Assembly: GCF_030704535.1 (NCBI RefSeq)
Contig: NC_081815.1
Coordinates: 1,007,001-1,071,000, forward strand
DNA: 64,000 nucleotides
Direction of reading: 5' to 3'
DNA from: Vitis vinifera
Lineage: Eukaryota; Streptophyta; Magnoliopsida; Vitales; Vitaceae
The notes below the pieces were generated by a model. That model was not told the origin of the DNA and did no database searches. It saw only the letters and a program-made list of their open reading frames with translations. Below, one piece after another: positions 48,816 to 61,988 of the stretch; the first letter of the stretch is position 1, and every line of letters begins with the position of its first letter. The position numbers and the translations under genes were made by a program.

Positions 48816-50696
48816 TCATTTGGTTGAAAAAGACAACTCCGGCCAACTTGATGGTAAGTCTCCGCCCACCACGTTATTATCTTCAGTCATCCCTTCACTT
48901 GGGTGGAAGAAAGAGCTGAAGCCATCTGATCCAAAAACCTGTCCCATATCGAAATCCGGAGGACAAAGAGTTCCGGGCTGCGACCTAGTCGGAAATGCAT
49001 GACTGAAATCGAGTTGCATGCATCTAACGGCTTTGGTTCGGATGACTGTATGATGAGACGAGGAATTTCGAGGGAGAGGGGTGTTGGATTTGAATTTAGT
49101 TCGTTGTTTGTGAGGAGAATGTTGGGGCAGAAGTTTCTTCTTCAAGTTGGTGTTCCAGTAGTTCTTGATTTCATTGTCTGTTCGTCCCGGTAACCTTCCG
49201 GCGATCAACGACCACCTGCAATTAAGGAGAGACATGTAGAGTTATTGGTGTTGTCTGGATTCAAAGGAGTACTGTGTCTGGAATCTTTCATGATAATTAT
49301 GATGAATTCTTCGGGTTTTAGGAAGCATTTCAACAGCACATAACCATAAATGGCGGCTCACTATTGCTGCATGATGAAAAAACGATATGGGTTATCTTCA
49401 TGCTCAAGAATTTCGATTGATTATTTAATTTTCGATTGGTTATTTAATTTATAAATTTTTTTTGCCATGAATAGAACTATTAAAATTCACATGAATCGTT
49501 ACATTTAGCTGATTCAAAGTGTATTTGATAATGATTTTAAGAAGTATTTTTAGTTTTTTTAATATTTAAAATTTTTTATATTTTAAGTATTAAAAAAAGG
49601 TTAGAAACACTTGTTAAAGATCATTTGATAAACACATTTTCAACCTATTTTGACATCTAAATCCAACTCAAGTCAACCCACTTGAACGCTCAATCCTAAC
49701 TCCAAGGCACTGAAAATAAAAGGATATGTTAAGATTTACTTCAAATCATTACCATCATCGTCTCAAACCTAGCTCCAAGGACACTGAAAGGATATGTTAA
49801 GATTTACTTCAAATCATTACAATCCTCGTCGAAAAAAATGTTAAGCCATGGGCTTTTACCGTGGTTTGTCAAACAAATAAGATATTTTAGTCTCTTTTTT
49901 TTTAAATCAATGGAACGAAAAATGTGAAAGATACATCTTTTAAAATAGATTTTATTATACTTCAATCTTTTATAATTTCTTATTATTTATTATTTATTAT
50001 TTCCAAGATTAATAATAAATCAATTATAAATTGCAATATTGTTCTTTAGGATGCCTTTTAATTAAATGCAAAACATAAATATCCTCAAATTAAATTAAGA
50101 TAATTAAAGTAAATTCACTCATGAGAATTTCAACCTTTATACTTTGAAAACAATGAATGGTATTGAAGTATTGAATCCCATTGGTTGAAAAATGGATAAA
50201 AATGTAAAACATAATTTCAAAAATGCACTCTACGAATTTCAACCTTTTCCATGAATGACTTGGAAGTATTGAATCACACAGCTTTAAAAATGGATAGAAT
50301 TTTTTACACATTCAAATCTGGAACGATCATATTCATAGAGAGAGAGAGATAGCAATTACCTATTACCAAGGAGCTTATGCAGCTTGATGATGAGCTCTTC
50401 TTCATCCTCAGAGATGTTGCCTCTCTTAATATCAGGCCTCAGGTAATTCAACCATCTCAGTCTGCAACTCTTCCCACATCTCTTCAAACCTGTAAATTGT
50501 TATTTTTTTCATATTATTTGTGAAAAAAAGAACATTTTTTTTTAACAATAATATTAATCTTACCAGCTCTCGGAGGAACCTCTTTCCATTTGCCTTCTCC
50601 ATAGATTTCAATGTAGTTGCAGAGAATTTTATCTTCCAAAGCAGACCATGTCCCTCTGTTGAGTCCCTCTTTCACACAGTAGGGTTTCCTTCCCAT
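48816..50696 (-). CDS. R2R3-MYB transcription factor, TT2/MYBPA type (subgroup 5), cluster copy 2
   Basis: Exons 50696-50564, 50489-50360 and 49215-48816 give 220 residues, about 80 fewer than copy 1. The start [18 protein letters not shown] is chosen because it is the first ATG of the frame and matches the family; the frame stays open upstream without an ATG. Both MYB repeats are complete and the bHLH-interaction motif is kept ([10 protein letters not shown]...LIAGR). VIRTKAVRC marks subgroup 5. The C-terminal region is short and ends WPELSFSTK, unlike copies 1 and 3. Intron 1 is 74 bp, intron 2 is 1.14 kb and contains tandem duplications. The family role is activation of flavonoid/proanthocyanidin genes with bHLH partners; whether this copy does so is inferred. 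Confidence 0.9.
49699..50330. repeat. Two local tandem duplications in intron 2 of MYB copy 2
   Basis: Pair one, about 49699-49770 and 49771-49838, shares CTCCAAGG and GGATATGTTAAGATTTACTT. Pair two, about 50117-50225 and 50226-50330, shares GAATTTCAACCTTT, GAAGTATTGAATC and AAAATGGATA. They enlarge the intron to 1.14 kb against 138 and 489 bp in the other copies. Confidence 0.6.
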
Positions 50697-53600
50697 TTCT
50701 GTAGAGCCCACAATCACTCCTCTCGTACTTTTCTCCTTTTGATCTCACTATAAGTAACCCCATTTTCTTTGAAGAGAAATTTTGAAATTTGTATTGAGTT
50801 GTCAGCAGTTTAGGTGATGAATAAGCATTCAATTAATTTGGTAGTTGGCGACCACCTTTCAATAACTTTCAATATAAAATATTTTTTTTAGAATTTATTA
50901 TAAAAATAGGATATTTTCTTTAAATAAAATTTAAGTATTTTAGTTTTGTTTTTTTGTTTGTTTTTTTAGTATTCTAGTTAGCTAACAATTGAAAATAAAA
51001 AGAATATTTAAAAAAAATTATATTAAATGTAAATATACAAAAAAAAAATCATTTTTCATATTTGATTTTGACAATAATTTTTAAAAATTATTTTTTGAGA
51101 AATGTTTTTAAAAACTATTAAAATGGACCCTAAATTTTTTCTTTTATATAAAAAATTAGGGTTTAAGCATCGGAATTAAATACGTGTCACATCAAACTTT
51201 AAATTTGAAGGTGTAATAAATGAAAGGAATGAAACCTAGTGTAAAATAATAATTTTTTTACTTCTATTAGGAAAAAAACCCAATTCAATCCTGGATTAGA
51301 TCAACTCATTAACTACAAAAATAAATTAGTTTGGAAAATAATAGAATAATTCTATTAATTTAATTATTTATATTTGAACTCATAACAATCAAAATCCAGA
51401 AAAAAAAATAAAAATCAAGGATACATTTGATAATTATTTTCATAAAAACATGTTTAAAGCAAAAGATAGTTTTAAAGAAAGTCTTTTAATTATTTTTTAT
51501 TATTTTTACTTATTTTATTATTATTATTTTAAAAAATAACGTATGTATAAAATTATTTTTAAAATATATTTAATTGAAAAAGTAGAAAATAAGTAAAAAA
51601 AATTATATTTTTAATAAATATTTATTTTATAAAATATTAAAAACTATTTTGTAGAGTTGTTTTGAAAACAGTTATCAAAAACAACACATGGGTTTGGTTC
51701 AGGTCGTATATTGCTGAAGTTTGCAAACATTTAATATTCATATAAAATAATAATAATAATAATAATAAAGGGACATTGAATTAAATACATCAATTACAAC
51801 CTGTCAATTCCTCCTCCACAAAATTTTCAAATATAATTAACTTTGGAGACAGGAATGTACTTGACTCAATCATTCCAGCAGCCTCAATTTTGTTTTTTCC
51901 TACTTTTTCTTTCGGGAATCTTGGAATATGATCCCATGGAATCCCACGACCCAAAGAAATTTAAAATTAAAAAATAAAATAAAATCATATCTTTTCATAT
52001 ATGATATAATGATATATAGCTGTCACACCGGGTCAAATTATACTTCTACTTTGCAGAGATCTCAAATTATGCATTATTTGAAAAATTACCATGCACAATA
52101 TTTGAATAGGTTAATATTATCTTTAAGCTAAAAAATTATTAGTTTCAACATGATGGGGTTAACATAGATTACTATTTTTAAATTATATTATTTAATTATT
52201 TTATTTCTTTTCAAGTTTTTTGTTAGATGACCCATAAGAATGTGTTTTGTCCAAAAATTTGATATATATTAGAAATTCCTAATCAAATCTTAGATTGTAT
52301 TTGACAGGGGTTAAACATATCAAAACAAAATTTATCTAAATTAAAGTTTTATTGGCCTTGTGTCAGAGTAGTGATAAAAGGATTTAATTAAAAATGCGTT
52401 TGGTAATGATTTTATAAAGTATTTTTAGTATTTATAATAATTAAAATTTTTTATTATTTAAATATTAAAAATATTAGAAATACTTTTTACAATCACTTTC
52501 AAACATATTCTAAGTTATTTCTATTTATTTTTTATTTATTTTTTCTTTTGGGTTTGATCAATATATTTTTAAAACTTTTTTTTTATTTGATTTTTTTTAA
52601 ATTTTAATTTTTTTTTATAATAATGTTGAGAAAATCATACCGAAACATTTAGTTTTGTGTGGCTTGATAAAGTTTCAAGTGGGTTAATTTAAAATCCTTT
52701 CAATTTAGGGTTTAGAGGCTTGTATGTACAAATTTTTTAAACCCTTTCAACTCGAAATAACATTCAAATGTTATCACATATAAATGATGCTTCTCCAAAA
52801 CTCATCTTCTAAGTTTGAAACATTGGAAACAAATGATCCATCCAATTGCAACTCTTAAGAGCTTGGCAATGTTTATGAAAAACTTACGAGGTATTTGAAA
52901 ACATTTTTTTTGTTATTTATTTAAAAAAAAAAAGAGAAAATACATTTGACAATAAAAAAATTATTTTTTATTTTCAATTTTCAATTTTTGAGAGTAGAAA
53001 GTAATGTGTTTTTATATAACATTTTTTTAATTGTTTTCAATTATTTATATTTGTTTTTTGAAGAGTATTTAAAAAAAAAAAATTATACAAATATATAAAA
53101 TGAATAAACATAAAAGATTAGATATAAAAATTATTTTTCAAATAAATTTAAAAATATTAAAAATAAGTTAAAAATATTTAAAGTTTCTAAATATACTTTT
53201 ATTTTATAAAGTATCAGAAAACAATTTCAAAAAACTGTTATTAAAAATTGTTTTTTAGGTAATTCTAAAATATTTTCATGAATAAAATTTTATTTGAGAA
53301 TTTAAATATCAAAGATAATTTTCTTAGTTCATTTTTTTTGTGAAGGTACTCTATACTTGATATATAATGCAGAAATTTCAATTATTTCTCAGAACATTAA
53401 AAAAAAAAACTTGAAAATATTTTAGGTTAATTTTAAAAAATTGCATTTGTGCAAGAATAAATTATTAAAAGACTGTTCTCAAGATAAAAGTTGTCAAAAA
53501 TTATTTCCTGTTCTAGAGAATAATTTTAATAATTTCAAGTAAGTCTTCTCTTTAAAGCCATTGAACAGAAATGTAGGAGAAATACGTGAGAAAAGATAAA

Positions 53601-55739
53601 ATAGGGATTAATTCTTCAACTTAGGTTTCGACTTTTGCACCTATAAATAGAGGTGTCACGTGATAAGTAGATTTTGAATGGATTAATTTTTCAACTTTGA
53701 GTTGGACTTAATGCTCGTAGAAGTAGAGGTAGACTTGGTGGTCCATCTAGAGGTGTAACATGTGGTGTGTCGGTTGGTCCATGATCCATCTACAAATCTC
53801 ATCCCAATTTCAAAGAATCTTTAAATATTTAAATTAAAATATTCGAGAAATGTGACAAGATAATCTCTTAATTGAGAAATCCCTATGTCTAAAAGAATTA
53901 TTTATTTAGATATACATGTTTTTCTATAATTTTAGCGATTCAAAAAATTTAATAGAATATCAAGTAAAATCAAGGGTGTAATTCAAAGGGATTGTGTGGA
54001 ATTAATAATCCAAGCACAATCAAAGAATAATAATCCATTTGGTAGCAATTCCAAAAAACACTTTTGACCTAATAAAGTATTTTTTGAAAAAAATTAAATG
54101 TTTAGTAAAATTTTGAAAATATTTTGAAAAAAAGATCACTTATAATAATTTTTGGATAAATATTTGATATATGATTTTTTTTAAAACACTTATAAAGAAA
54201 ACGTTTTTTTATTAAAAACACTTTAAGAACAAATACTATTAAATGAACTTTAAAAGTCTGTTTAATAGTGATTATAACAAATATTTTTAATATTTTTAAT
54301 ACTTGAAAATTTTTATTATTCAAATGTTAAAAATCTTTTATAGAATCATTCATAATCATAATTTAAGTGTGTTTGACTGTGATTTTAAAAAATATTTATA
54401 ATATTTTTAATACTTTAAAATTTTTATATTTTAATTATTATAAAAATTAAAAATATTTTTCAAAATCACTATCACCCTAAATCACATTTATAAAATTCAA
54501 TATCATATGTAATAGTCTAATTCAAACTTTTGTTATCAAGTTTGAATTGAAATCAAGTTAAACTTAGAATTCAGTTTATTGTGATCGTAGGAAGCGTTTT
54601 AATATGTAAAGAAAGAAAAATGTATGAAAATGACAAATGATGGCAGGGGATGAGACCATGAGAGTAAAAGCTGACAAGCGATAGTAGTGGAAAAGAGGAG
54701 CCTGAAAGTCCGCACAGGTATCATTCCAAGAATTTATTCCTCTCTTCTTTTGAGAATAAACCCTTTCTAAGTAAAATAAATAAAAAATTTGTCATTTATT
54801 TATTTTTGTAAGAGACAATATATTGGAGTATTAATTAAAACTTTAAAGTTAATTAAAATTTAGATCTCACCACTTAAATAATATTATATAAAATTTAATT
54901 ATTTATGATTATTATTTAGTTGATATCATTAATAATTGATTCAAATTTTGATGCATTCCGACCTAAATTTAATTCAAATAATGAAAAGTATTACGTAAGT
55001 TTGCTAAAAAAATATGTTTTAAGCAAAATTTTAGATAGGGGTTTAAATATATATATATATATTTTTTGACACATATGAAATGAAAAAAATAATTTTCATA
55101 AAAAATAAATGATAAAATTATTATTATATCTATTTTTATCGTAATTAAAATTTTTAAAACTATGTTTAAAATTTTCCTTGTAGGATAAATGAGGGATGGT
55201 GGGATTAAGGCAGATCCATGTTGAGTCGCTGACACATATTGGACCAAGTCGAACCCAACGTGCAAAGCATTGGGAGCTTGGCTTTCAACATGCAAAGATT
55301 ATAATCACCCCCGAAATCCACAAAAGAGATCATGGTTCCGCTGAAAAAGGAAAATTCCATCATCATCTAAATAAAATATTCTTTTCATCGAGGAGGCCAT
55401 GCATAAGGAGTTCCATCAACGTTTTTCCATCGAGTCATTGTTTTTATTTAAAGGTCAAAAGCATGGAAAATAATTCCTACTTTCCTTTTCTTTGAAATTC
55501 ATCACGAAGAAGAGAGTACGTTTTATTCAATGCGTTTTATACGTGGGAATCAAAAAGATAAAAAAAAATTTAATACATATATATATATATATATATATAC
55601 ATTTTTTTAAATTTCCTTTTGTATTCCAATCATCCAAAATATATTATATCATATAGCAAAAAATAAAAAATATTCACTGATAGAATAAATGTGGACCGAC
55701 AATATATTAAACATTGTCCAGGATTAAGCTATCTTTTAA

Positions 55740-56045
55740 CATGCAATTTCTGATTTAATCTTAAGTATGGGTCACCTAATGTGTAGAGCCCAATGTCATC
55801 ACGGACTTTAAATGATGAGCTTAAGGCCCGTGAGGCCCAATAACCAATGGGTATGGTCCCTAAGGCAGAAGGGTATAAAAGGCTTAGGCTTGTGTTTTTT
55901 AGATCTATCACATCTTTTAAAAGAACTGAACCGCTCTCTCTCCCGCTCCCATTGCCTGAGAGAATCCAGAGAAAGGTGGTGCCCTCCATTAGTCTTAGAA
56001 GATCTATACCGTCTTTAAATTCACACATGAATTCAGGTTGGTACA
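55740..56045 (+). other. Promoter-like block with a strong TATA box; possible solo LTR or dead gene start
   Basis: GGGTATAAAAGG at 55871-55882 is a good plant TATA box. It is followed by a CT-rich leader-like stretch (CCGCTCTCTCTCCCGCTCCC, about 55931-55950). The block is clearly less AT-rich than its surroundings. I could not find TG...CA ends with a target-site duplication, nor a gene downstream. Confidence 0.3.
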
Positions 56046-57038
56046 ATTTTTAATAGTAATTACGGTATAATTTCTTCATGTGATTCAACATACGATCCTG
56101 TATAATTATTGAATAGAATATGAAATCTCACATTCACTAGTATACATTTTTAAAAATAAATAAATATAAATTAACGGGATAAAATTGGGATAAGGGTGAT
56201 TTTCCCATTTGTCTTATTTTCTTTTTTAAGAGAGAATGTTAATAGGTATAAATAAATGAGATGAAATTACTCTAAAGACCGAGGAGATACATTCAAATCC
56301 TACTTAAAATTGATTCAGGCTAATAATTGGAACCCTTCAATGGAGACAAGATAGTGTATCAGTGTATGCATGCCTCTATTTCCATGAAAAGTAGGGAGTG
56401 TTGTGCATGCCCCAACAAAACATCTATACACGACAGAGAGGAAGAGGCCCAAGCGTCGGCATCAACATCATGAATTAATTATAGATGGAATACCTTTGAG
56501 AGACTTCACCCCAACTACCAATTTCTACCACGATTTTGAAATTTGGTTGATGAAATCCGGGGCTATGGTCCCCAAACCCATATGCATTTGTCACATTTAA
56601 AGGAGCTCGGTGTGGATCCATGATCCCTGTCTCTCTGGTTTCATGTGAAGTGCTTTTGATTGGGTGACTGCCCTTTAACTCTCAATACAAAATCTCTTCA
56701 CCGCGGACAACTTTCCAGCAGCATCTTAATATCAACTTGTAATATTCTCTCCTTAATTTTGTCTTTTTGCGATTTTTCATTTATTTGCATAATAAAGTTT
56801 AAATTAATTTTATTATGTTATGCAAAAAATATTAAATATCGAGCTATGTGTTGCGCTCATGGGATCAAGCTGTTCAATTAACTTGTGATTTAGGGTTTTG
56901 TGAGAAGTGAATTAGGAATTGAAAATTATATTTAAACCACTTTATCAATCTTTACTTCTACTCTTGTGTAGTTGAGTTAACACATTTTGCTCATGAAAAT
57001 GTTCGGAGAAATTTCTTCTTATAAAAAATTATAGTCAT

Positions 57039-57870
57039 GGTCAATGATTAAAATATCGATAGATAGAAGAGAAATATCGATATCTTTATTTTTTGGCATT
57101 TTACCAATTTTTTAACTTTAAAAATGACTTGAATTTTCGGTCATTGCGGGGGCTCAAACCTAGCCAAAAGGTTTACTATGCATTGAATCCACCTAAGGCA
57201 AATTTGCCCCTTGTTATATAAGTTGCATCAAATATAAATAAACTCCAATTGAACTTATCAAAAATAAATAAACTCCAATTGATCATATAAATATAATTTT
57301 TTTAAAAATGTTTTAAAGAACAAATTAATTATAATTAAATGAAAAAATTTCATCTATTTAAATACCAAAAATATAAATATTATCGTGATAATTTTCTATA
57401 GTGTTTTTAATATAATTAATATATTAATTAAGTATTAAAAATTATACATATATCATAGTTTATTTTATATCATTTAATACAACTAAATTAAATTAATTAT
57501 AATTTTAATATTAAATATATTTTTAAATTAAACATATTATAATCAAATATCATAATATTATTATCGAATAATATTTGATATAATTTAATAATAAATATAT
57601 ACTTATGAAATTCATTTTTTTTAATCAATACATATAATATTATTATCAAGTATAATAAATTATATTATACATATATCAATTTCTTGAACAAAACAATTTT
57701 AAAATATCTATTATACTTCTAATTTTATTTTTAAGAGTTTTTTTCTTATATTTTTATAATTTCTGATCAATTTTAGATTCACCAATATTTTGTATCAAAA
57801 TATTCGATATATCCGTAAAATAGAAAATATCGATATATCCATAATTACTGATATTTTTATCCTTAATTAT
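57039..57870. mobile_element. Inverted-repeat element rich in ATATCGAT words
   Basis: The left end (about 57043-57090, AATGATTAAAATATCGAT with further ATATCGAT copies) is matched by the reverse complement of the right end (AATTAAGGATAAAAATATC with ATATATCGATATTTT further in). The interior is AT-rich with no coding capacity. No target-site duplication could be fixed. Confidence 0.4.
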
Positions 57871-58585
57871 GACTAGATTCTTAAAAGTCCTTTATAAAAA
57901 ATTTATTGAAAGGGCTTTTAAAAGGTTTGATATGTTTAATGGAAAAATATTTTTTGATAATTTAGATGTATGATTTTATAAGGTTTGAAACATTTTAGTA
58001 ATTTATATGCCTTATGCTTACAAAGGCATAAAATAGCATATTCTAGAAATGCTGATGTTGCTGACAAAAGTTAATTAAAAATTTATATATATTTAAATAA
58101 TTTAATTTTTATATAATGAAAAAAAAATAAGTGAAATAAATTTAAAAATATATATATAAATAATTTATCAATTTAAATTTTTTTTCTTATACTTTTCTTC
58201 TTTATTTTCTTTTAACCACAATTTGATCAACTTTAGCTACTTAGCATATGGTAGAAGATTACTTGTCTTACCTTTTGAAGCTTTGGAATAAATGTGTATT
58301 TGTTCTTATATGCCTTTTAATTTGATGGACTTGCTAAATTAGGAACAAAACCCACTACAAAAAAACTTGGTAGATTGGGCTTAAAAAAGGTGCAAATGAA
58401 AGGTACTAACACACAGGAAAATCTAACTGAGGAAGAAAGATAAAAAGAAAAAAAACCTTAAATACAAACAAGATGGATTATATAATTGAAGGATCCAATC
58501 AGCCACAATGGTGTCATATTCCAATTCTGTGCCCTACAAAGACACATAAAATAAGTGTTCATGCGTGCATACATGCATGAAGAAG

Positions 58586-60064
58586 CTATGGAACTTGATT
58601 ATTTTCAGTAATCCATTCATCTTCAGAATTCAGAAAAGATGCCAGTGTCTTGAGCTCCAAAGCTTCACTGGGTTGAAGAAGACCACTCACTCCTTCTTGA
58701 TTCTCAATCTCCGGGGCGAGAAAATCGGAACAAGGAGGAAAGAGGTCGCTCACCCCATTACTGTTATTTTCACCCATCTCTTCATCTTGGTCTAGAAATG
58801 AGTTGAGAGCATCAGAGGTAAGGAGGTCGCCAATGTCGAAGCCCATGAAAAAATTGGCGGTTTCGCCCTGTTCCAGTGCTGAACTTGAGGGCTCCGATGT
58901 GGGAACTGCCATTTTAGGAGACGGGTTTTCGTCGAAATCGGCCTGGACTCGAGGGATTATAACCTTGGAGCATCGCACTGCTCTTGTTCGGATGACTGTG
59001 TGAGGTTCCGCTGATGATTTCCCAGTTCCTGAAGTCTGGTTTTTCGGATTTTCGACCTTTTTGTTAGGTGAATTTTGACCCTTGGATGCTTGCAATCTCT
59101 TGCTCAAATTTGTGTTCCAGTAGTTCTTGATTTCATTGTCCGTACGCCCCGGCAACCTACCGGCGATCAATGACCACCTGCACCAGCCATGGCGTTACAA
59201 GTTGAGTAATGAATTCAACTTGTACTTTGTTAGTTGAAAGTAAAATCACTGTGTCTGGACTTTTTCTTATTAAGACTTGATAGGCTTTAAAGGGTAGCAG
59301 TTGAACTTGAAAAAATAATGACTTTTGATGGCAGGGAAAGTTGAATATCCGAACAGTTCCAACCCAGAGAAAGTTTCCCCAATATCAAAAACATTCATAT
59401 TATATATATATATATATATATATTTCTTTACCAACATAAAACATAAATGACTTTAATTACAGAAAAAAGCATGGACATCCCTGAATGATAATTAAACCAA
59501 GGAACTTCTGACAAACTATAATAACAGTCAGTAATAAATGAAGCTGAGAAGTGGATACAAATTTTCTGACCCTGAATGCAGAAGACTTAAAAAGGAGCTC
59601 AAAATTGTACCCATTGTTGAAAACATTGATATAATAAATACTAATAATGAAAATAATAGAAGTTGCCTGTTGCCAAGGAGCTTATGCAGTCTGATAATGA
59701 GTTCTTCTTCTTCCGAAGAGATGTTGCCTCTCTTAATGTCTGGCCTCAGATAATTCAACCATCTCAGTCTGCAACTCTTCCCACATCTTTTCAAACCTGC
59801 AGATTAATTAACCCATCACCTGGAAATGGAAATGGAGATGGAAATGTAGAAGGGGGAAAGTTGGAGACTGATGATGACTTCTTCTTAATTAATTGCCTGA
59901 AAAAGAAGTCTGATGGTGATATAGCTCTTACCAGCTCTTTGAGGAAGGTCTCTCCATTTCCCTTCTCCATGGACTTCAACATAGTTGCAGAGGATCTTAT
60001 CTTCCCAAGCAGACCATGATCCTCTGTTGAGTCCCTCTTTGGCACAGCAAGGTCTTCTTCCCAT
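58586..60064 (-). CDS. R2R3-MYB transcription factor, TT2/MYBPA type (subgroup 5), cluster copy 3
   Basis: Exons 60064-59932, 59796-59667 and 59177-58586 give 284 residues. The start [18 protein letters not shown], the R2 and R3 repeats, the bHLH motif ([10 protein letters not shown]...LIAGR) and VIRTRAVRC place it with the other two. The C-terminus is acidic and ends [16 protein letters not shown]; the [12 protein letters not shown] end resembles the FLDSGGDW end of copy 1. Intron 2 has a GC donor (AACAG|GCAACT, donor at 59666-59665) in place of GT, with a normal CAG acceptor; no GT nearby would keep the reading frame. Role as for the family: nuclear activator of proanthocyanidin pathway genes with bHLH and WD40 partners (inferred). 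Confidence 0.9.
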
Positions 60065-60083
60065 TTATATTCTCTACAAAAAG

Positions 60084-60102
60084 TCTCTCTCTCTCTCTCT
60101 CT
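60084..60102 (-). repeat. GA dinucleotide repeat in the 5' leader of MYB copy 3
   Basis: A (GA)9-type run on the minus strand lies 20-38 bp upstream of the start codon. GA/CT tracts are common in plant 5' leaders. Confidence 0.7.
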
Positions 60103-60145
60103 GAACCAAGCTGTGTATGGACGATTGGAACCCCATTTATAGATC

Positions 60146-60157
60146 CCATATATAAGG
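60146..60157 (-). promoter_or_regulatory. Likely TATA box of MYB copy 3
   Basis: The minus strand reads CCTTATATATGGG some 85 bp upstream of the ATG at 60064, which leaves about 30 bp to a start site and a leader of roughly 50 nt carrying the GA repeat. Confidence 0.55.
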
Positions 60158-61951
60158 CTGGGAGAAACCCACCAACGTGCCTTAAACACCTCCTAGAATC
60201 AAGAAAAAACGAAGATAAGAAACCATCATGTGCCAGTGCTTTGGGTCTTGATGTTGGGTCCAATTTTTTAAAATTAGGCTTTGACACAATATGCACTTTT
60301 GACCTCATACTTCTATAAATAAATAAATAAGTGAAAGTGTATCTTCAAGTTGAATAAAATAATGGGCAGTGCCGCAGAGGTACCAGCTATGAATTATTTC
60401 TGTCACCATCATTCACACAAATATTTCTGAAATCACTCGTAAGTATAGTGATTTGATGCACCAGCCCACGATGTAGAACTCTTCCATGTACCGTTAATGG
60501 TCACCATTACTCATTGGTAAGAGCTTTTGAAGATGTGAAAAAAAAAAAAAATCCATCAAAAACCTAAGCAAATTTGATTAAAATGGAGCTCAATCCCATG
60601 GGATTTCTTTGATTAATTAAAAAAAATTTAAAATTATTTTTTTTACTATAATATAATTTTTTAAAAAATATTGTTCGAACATTCAATTATTTCTCAATTG
60701 TTAATTCAAGATTATAAGATGCTACAAAATGTAACTACCACCATGTACCTTACAGTCAAAATTGAATCGGTCCACCAAATCCATTATTATGACTTAGGTA
60801 CATAAATCTCATATCATTTTATTTTATTAAGTGTTCAGATCCTTACATATGAGTAAGATTCTATATATTAATTTAATCATTTCTATCTTCTGAGATTATG
60901 ATATACATATATATGTCCCATCTTCAAAAGTTTTGCATAGGAGGGCTTTGTTTGAAGCATGTGCAGTATTTACACTTAAAGAACCTCACTGACTGGTGGC
61001 AATTAAAGTTCCCACCATGTGGCTTGACAGTGAGAATCAGCATCCAAATTCAACTTTCTTTCAATTTCCCAGCAGCCAAACACCATGTATCAGTCAATTT
61101 CATGAAGACTCTCATCCACCAACAATTGTCTCCGCTTCAACTCGCAAATTTTTGTATACACATTTCAACATCTGCACAAGATCTCCTCCATAATTCAATG
61201 TTTCATGACTTAAATCTACGCACTCTAATCACTATATTGTTTTTTTAAAAAATACTTCTAATATAGAAAGTGTAAAAAAAGAAAAAAAGAAAAAAAAAAG
61301 TGCTTGAAAAAAAGTTTAAAATCATTTTTTAGAAGCATCTGATAAATGATTTTTCTTAATATATTTTTAGAAAACACACTTAAAAAAAGAGAGCATAATC
61401 ACATGTATTTTAAGAGCTTATTTAACATTATTTTTAGAAAACACTTTCAACATAAAAAAAAAAAAAAAATAGATATTTGATAAAATTTAAAAATAAAAAA
61501 TCATTTATAATATTTTGAATAAACACTTTATAATTTTTCCAAAAATACTTATTTGTAGAGAAAATATTTACTAAAAAACAAATTTCATAACATATTCTTT
61601 TCTGGATTTTTTTTAAACCATCACTTGGTTCTACCAGTGTCATAAAAAAACCTAAAGCATATCTCTTACCAGCATGCATGCACGATCACAAATAAATGAA
61701 TGATAGACATAGGAGGGCCCATTTTTCTAACGTGATTCACATGCTTATACTACACTAAAAATTTGAAAGAAAAAGAAAACCACTGGTCCAAACATGAAGA
61801 TCTAAAGAGTCTTTTTTCATATTGCTACCTCGCTGGAAGTAGATAGAGTTCCTTTTTATTAAAAAATTTTAGAACCCTAGAGGTTGCTATCACATTTTTG
61901 TTCAACTATCCTTCAATGCACCGCATGATTTCATCTACCTCTCTATTTCAC

Positions 61952-61988
<37 letters not shown>

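Larger units (their letters stand above)
50697..58585. other. Intergenic region between MYB copies 2 and 3
   Basis: AT-rich, with several MITE-like copies and microsatellites ((TA)n at about 55577-55600). The only less AT-rich blocks are about 55190-55500, 55730-56045 and 56400-56720. I recognise no gene; the open frames are short and share no similarity to known families that I can recall. Confidence 0.5.

Noticed and set aside
50697..50717. Start of MYB copy 2 seven codons upstream of the chosen ATG
   Set aside because: The upstream codon is GTG, and the family begins MGR at 50696.
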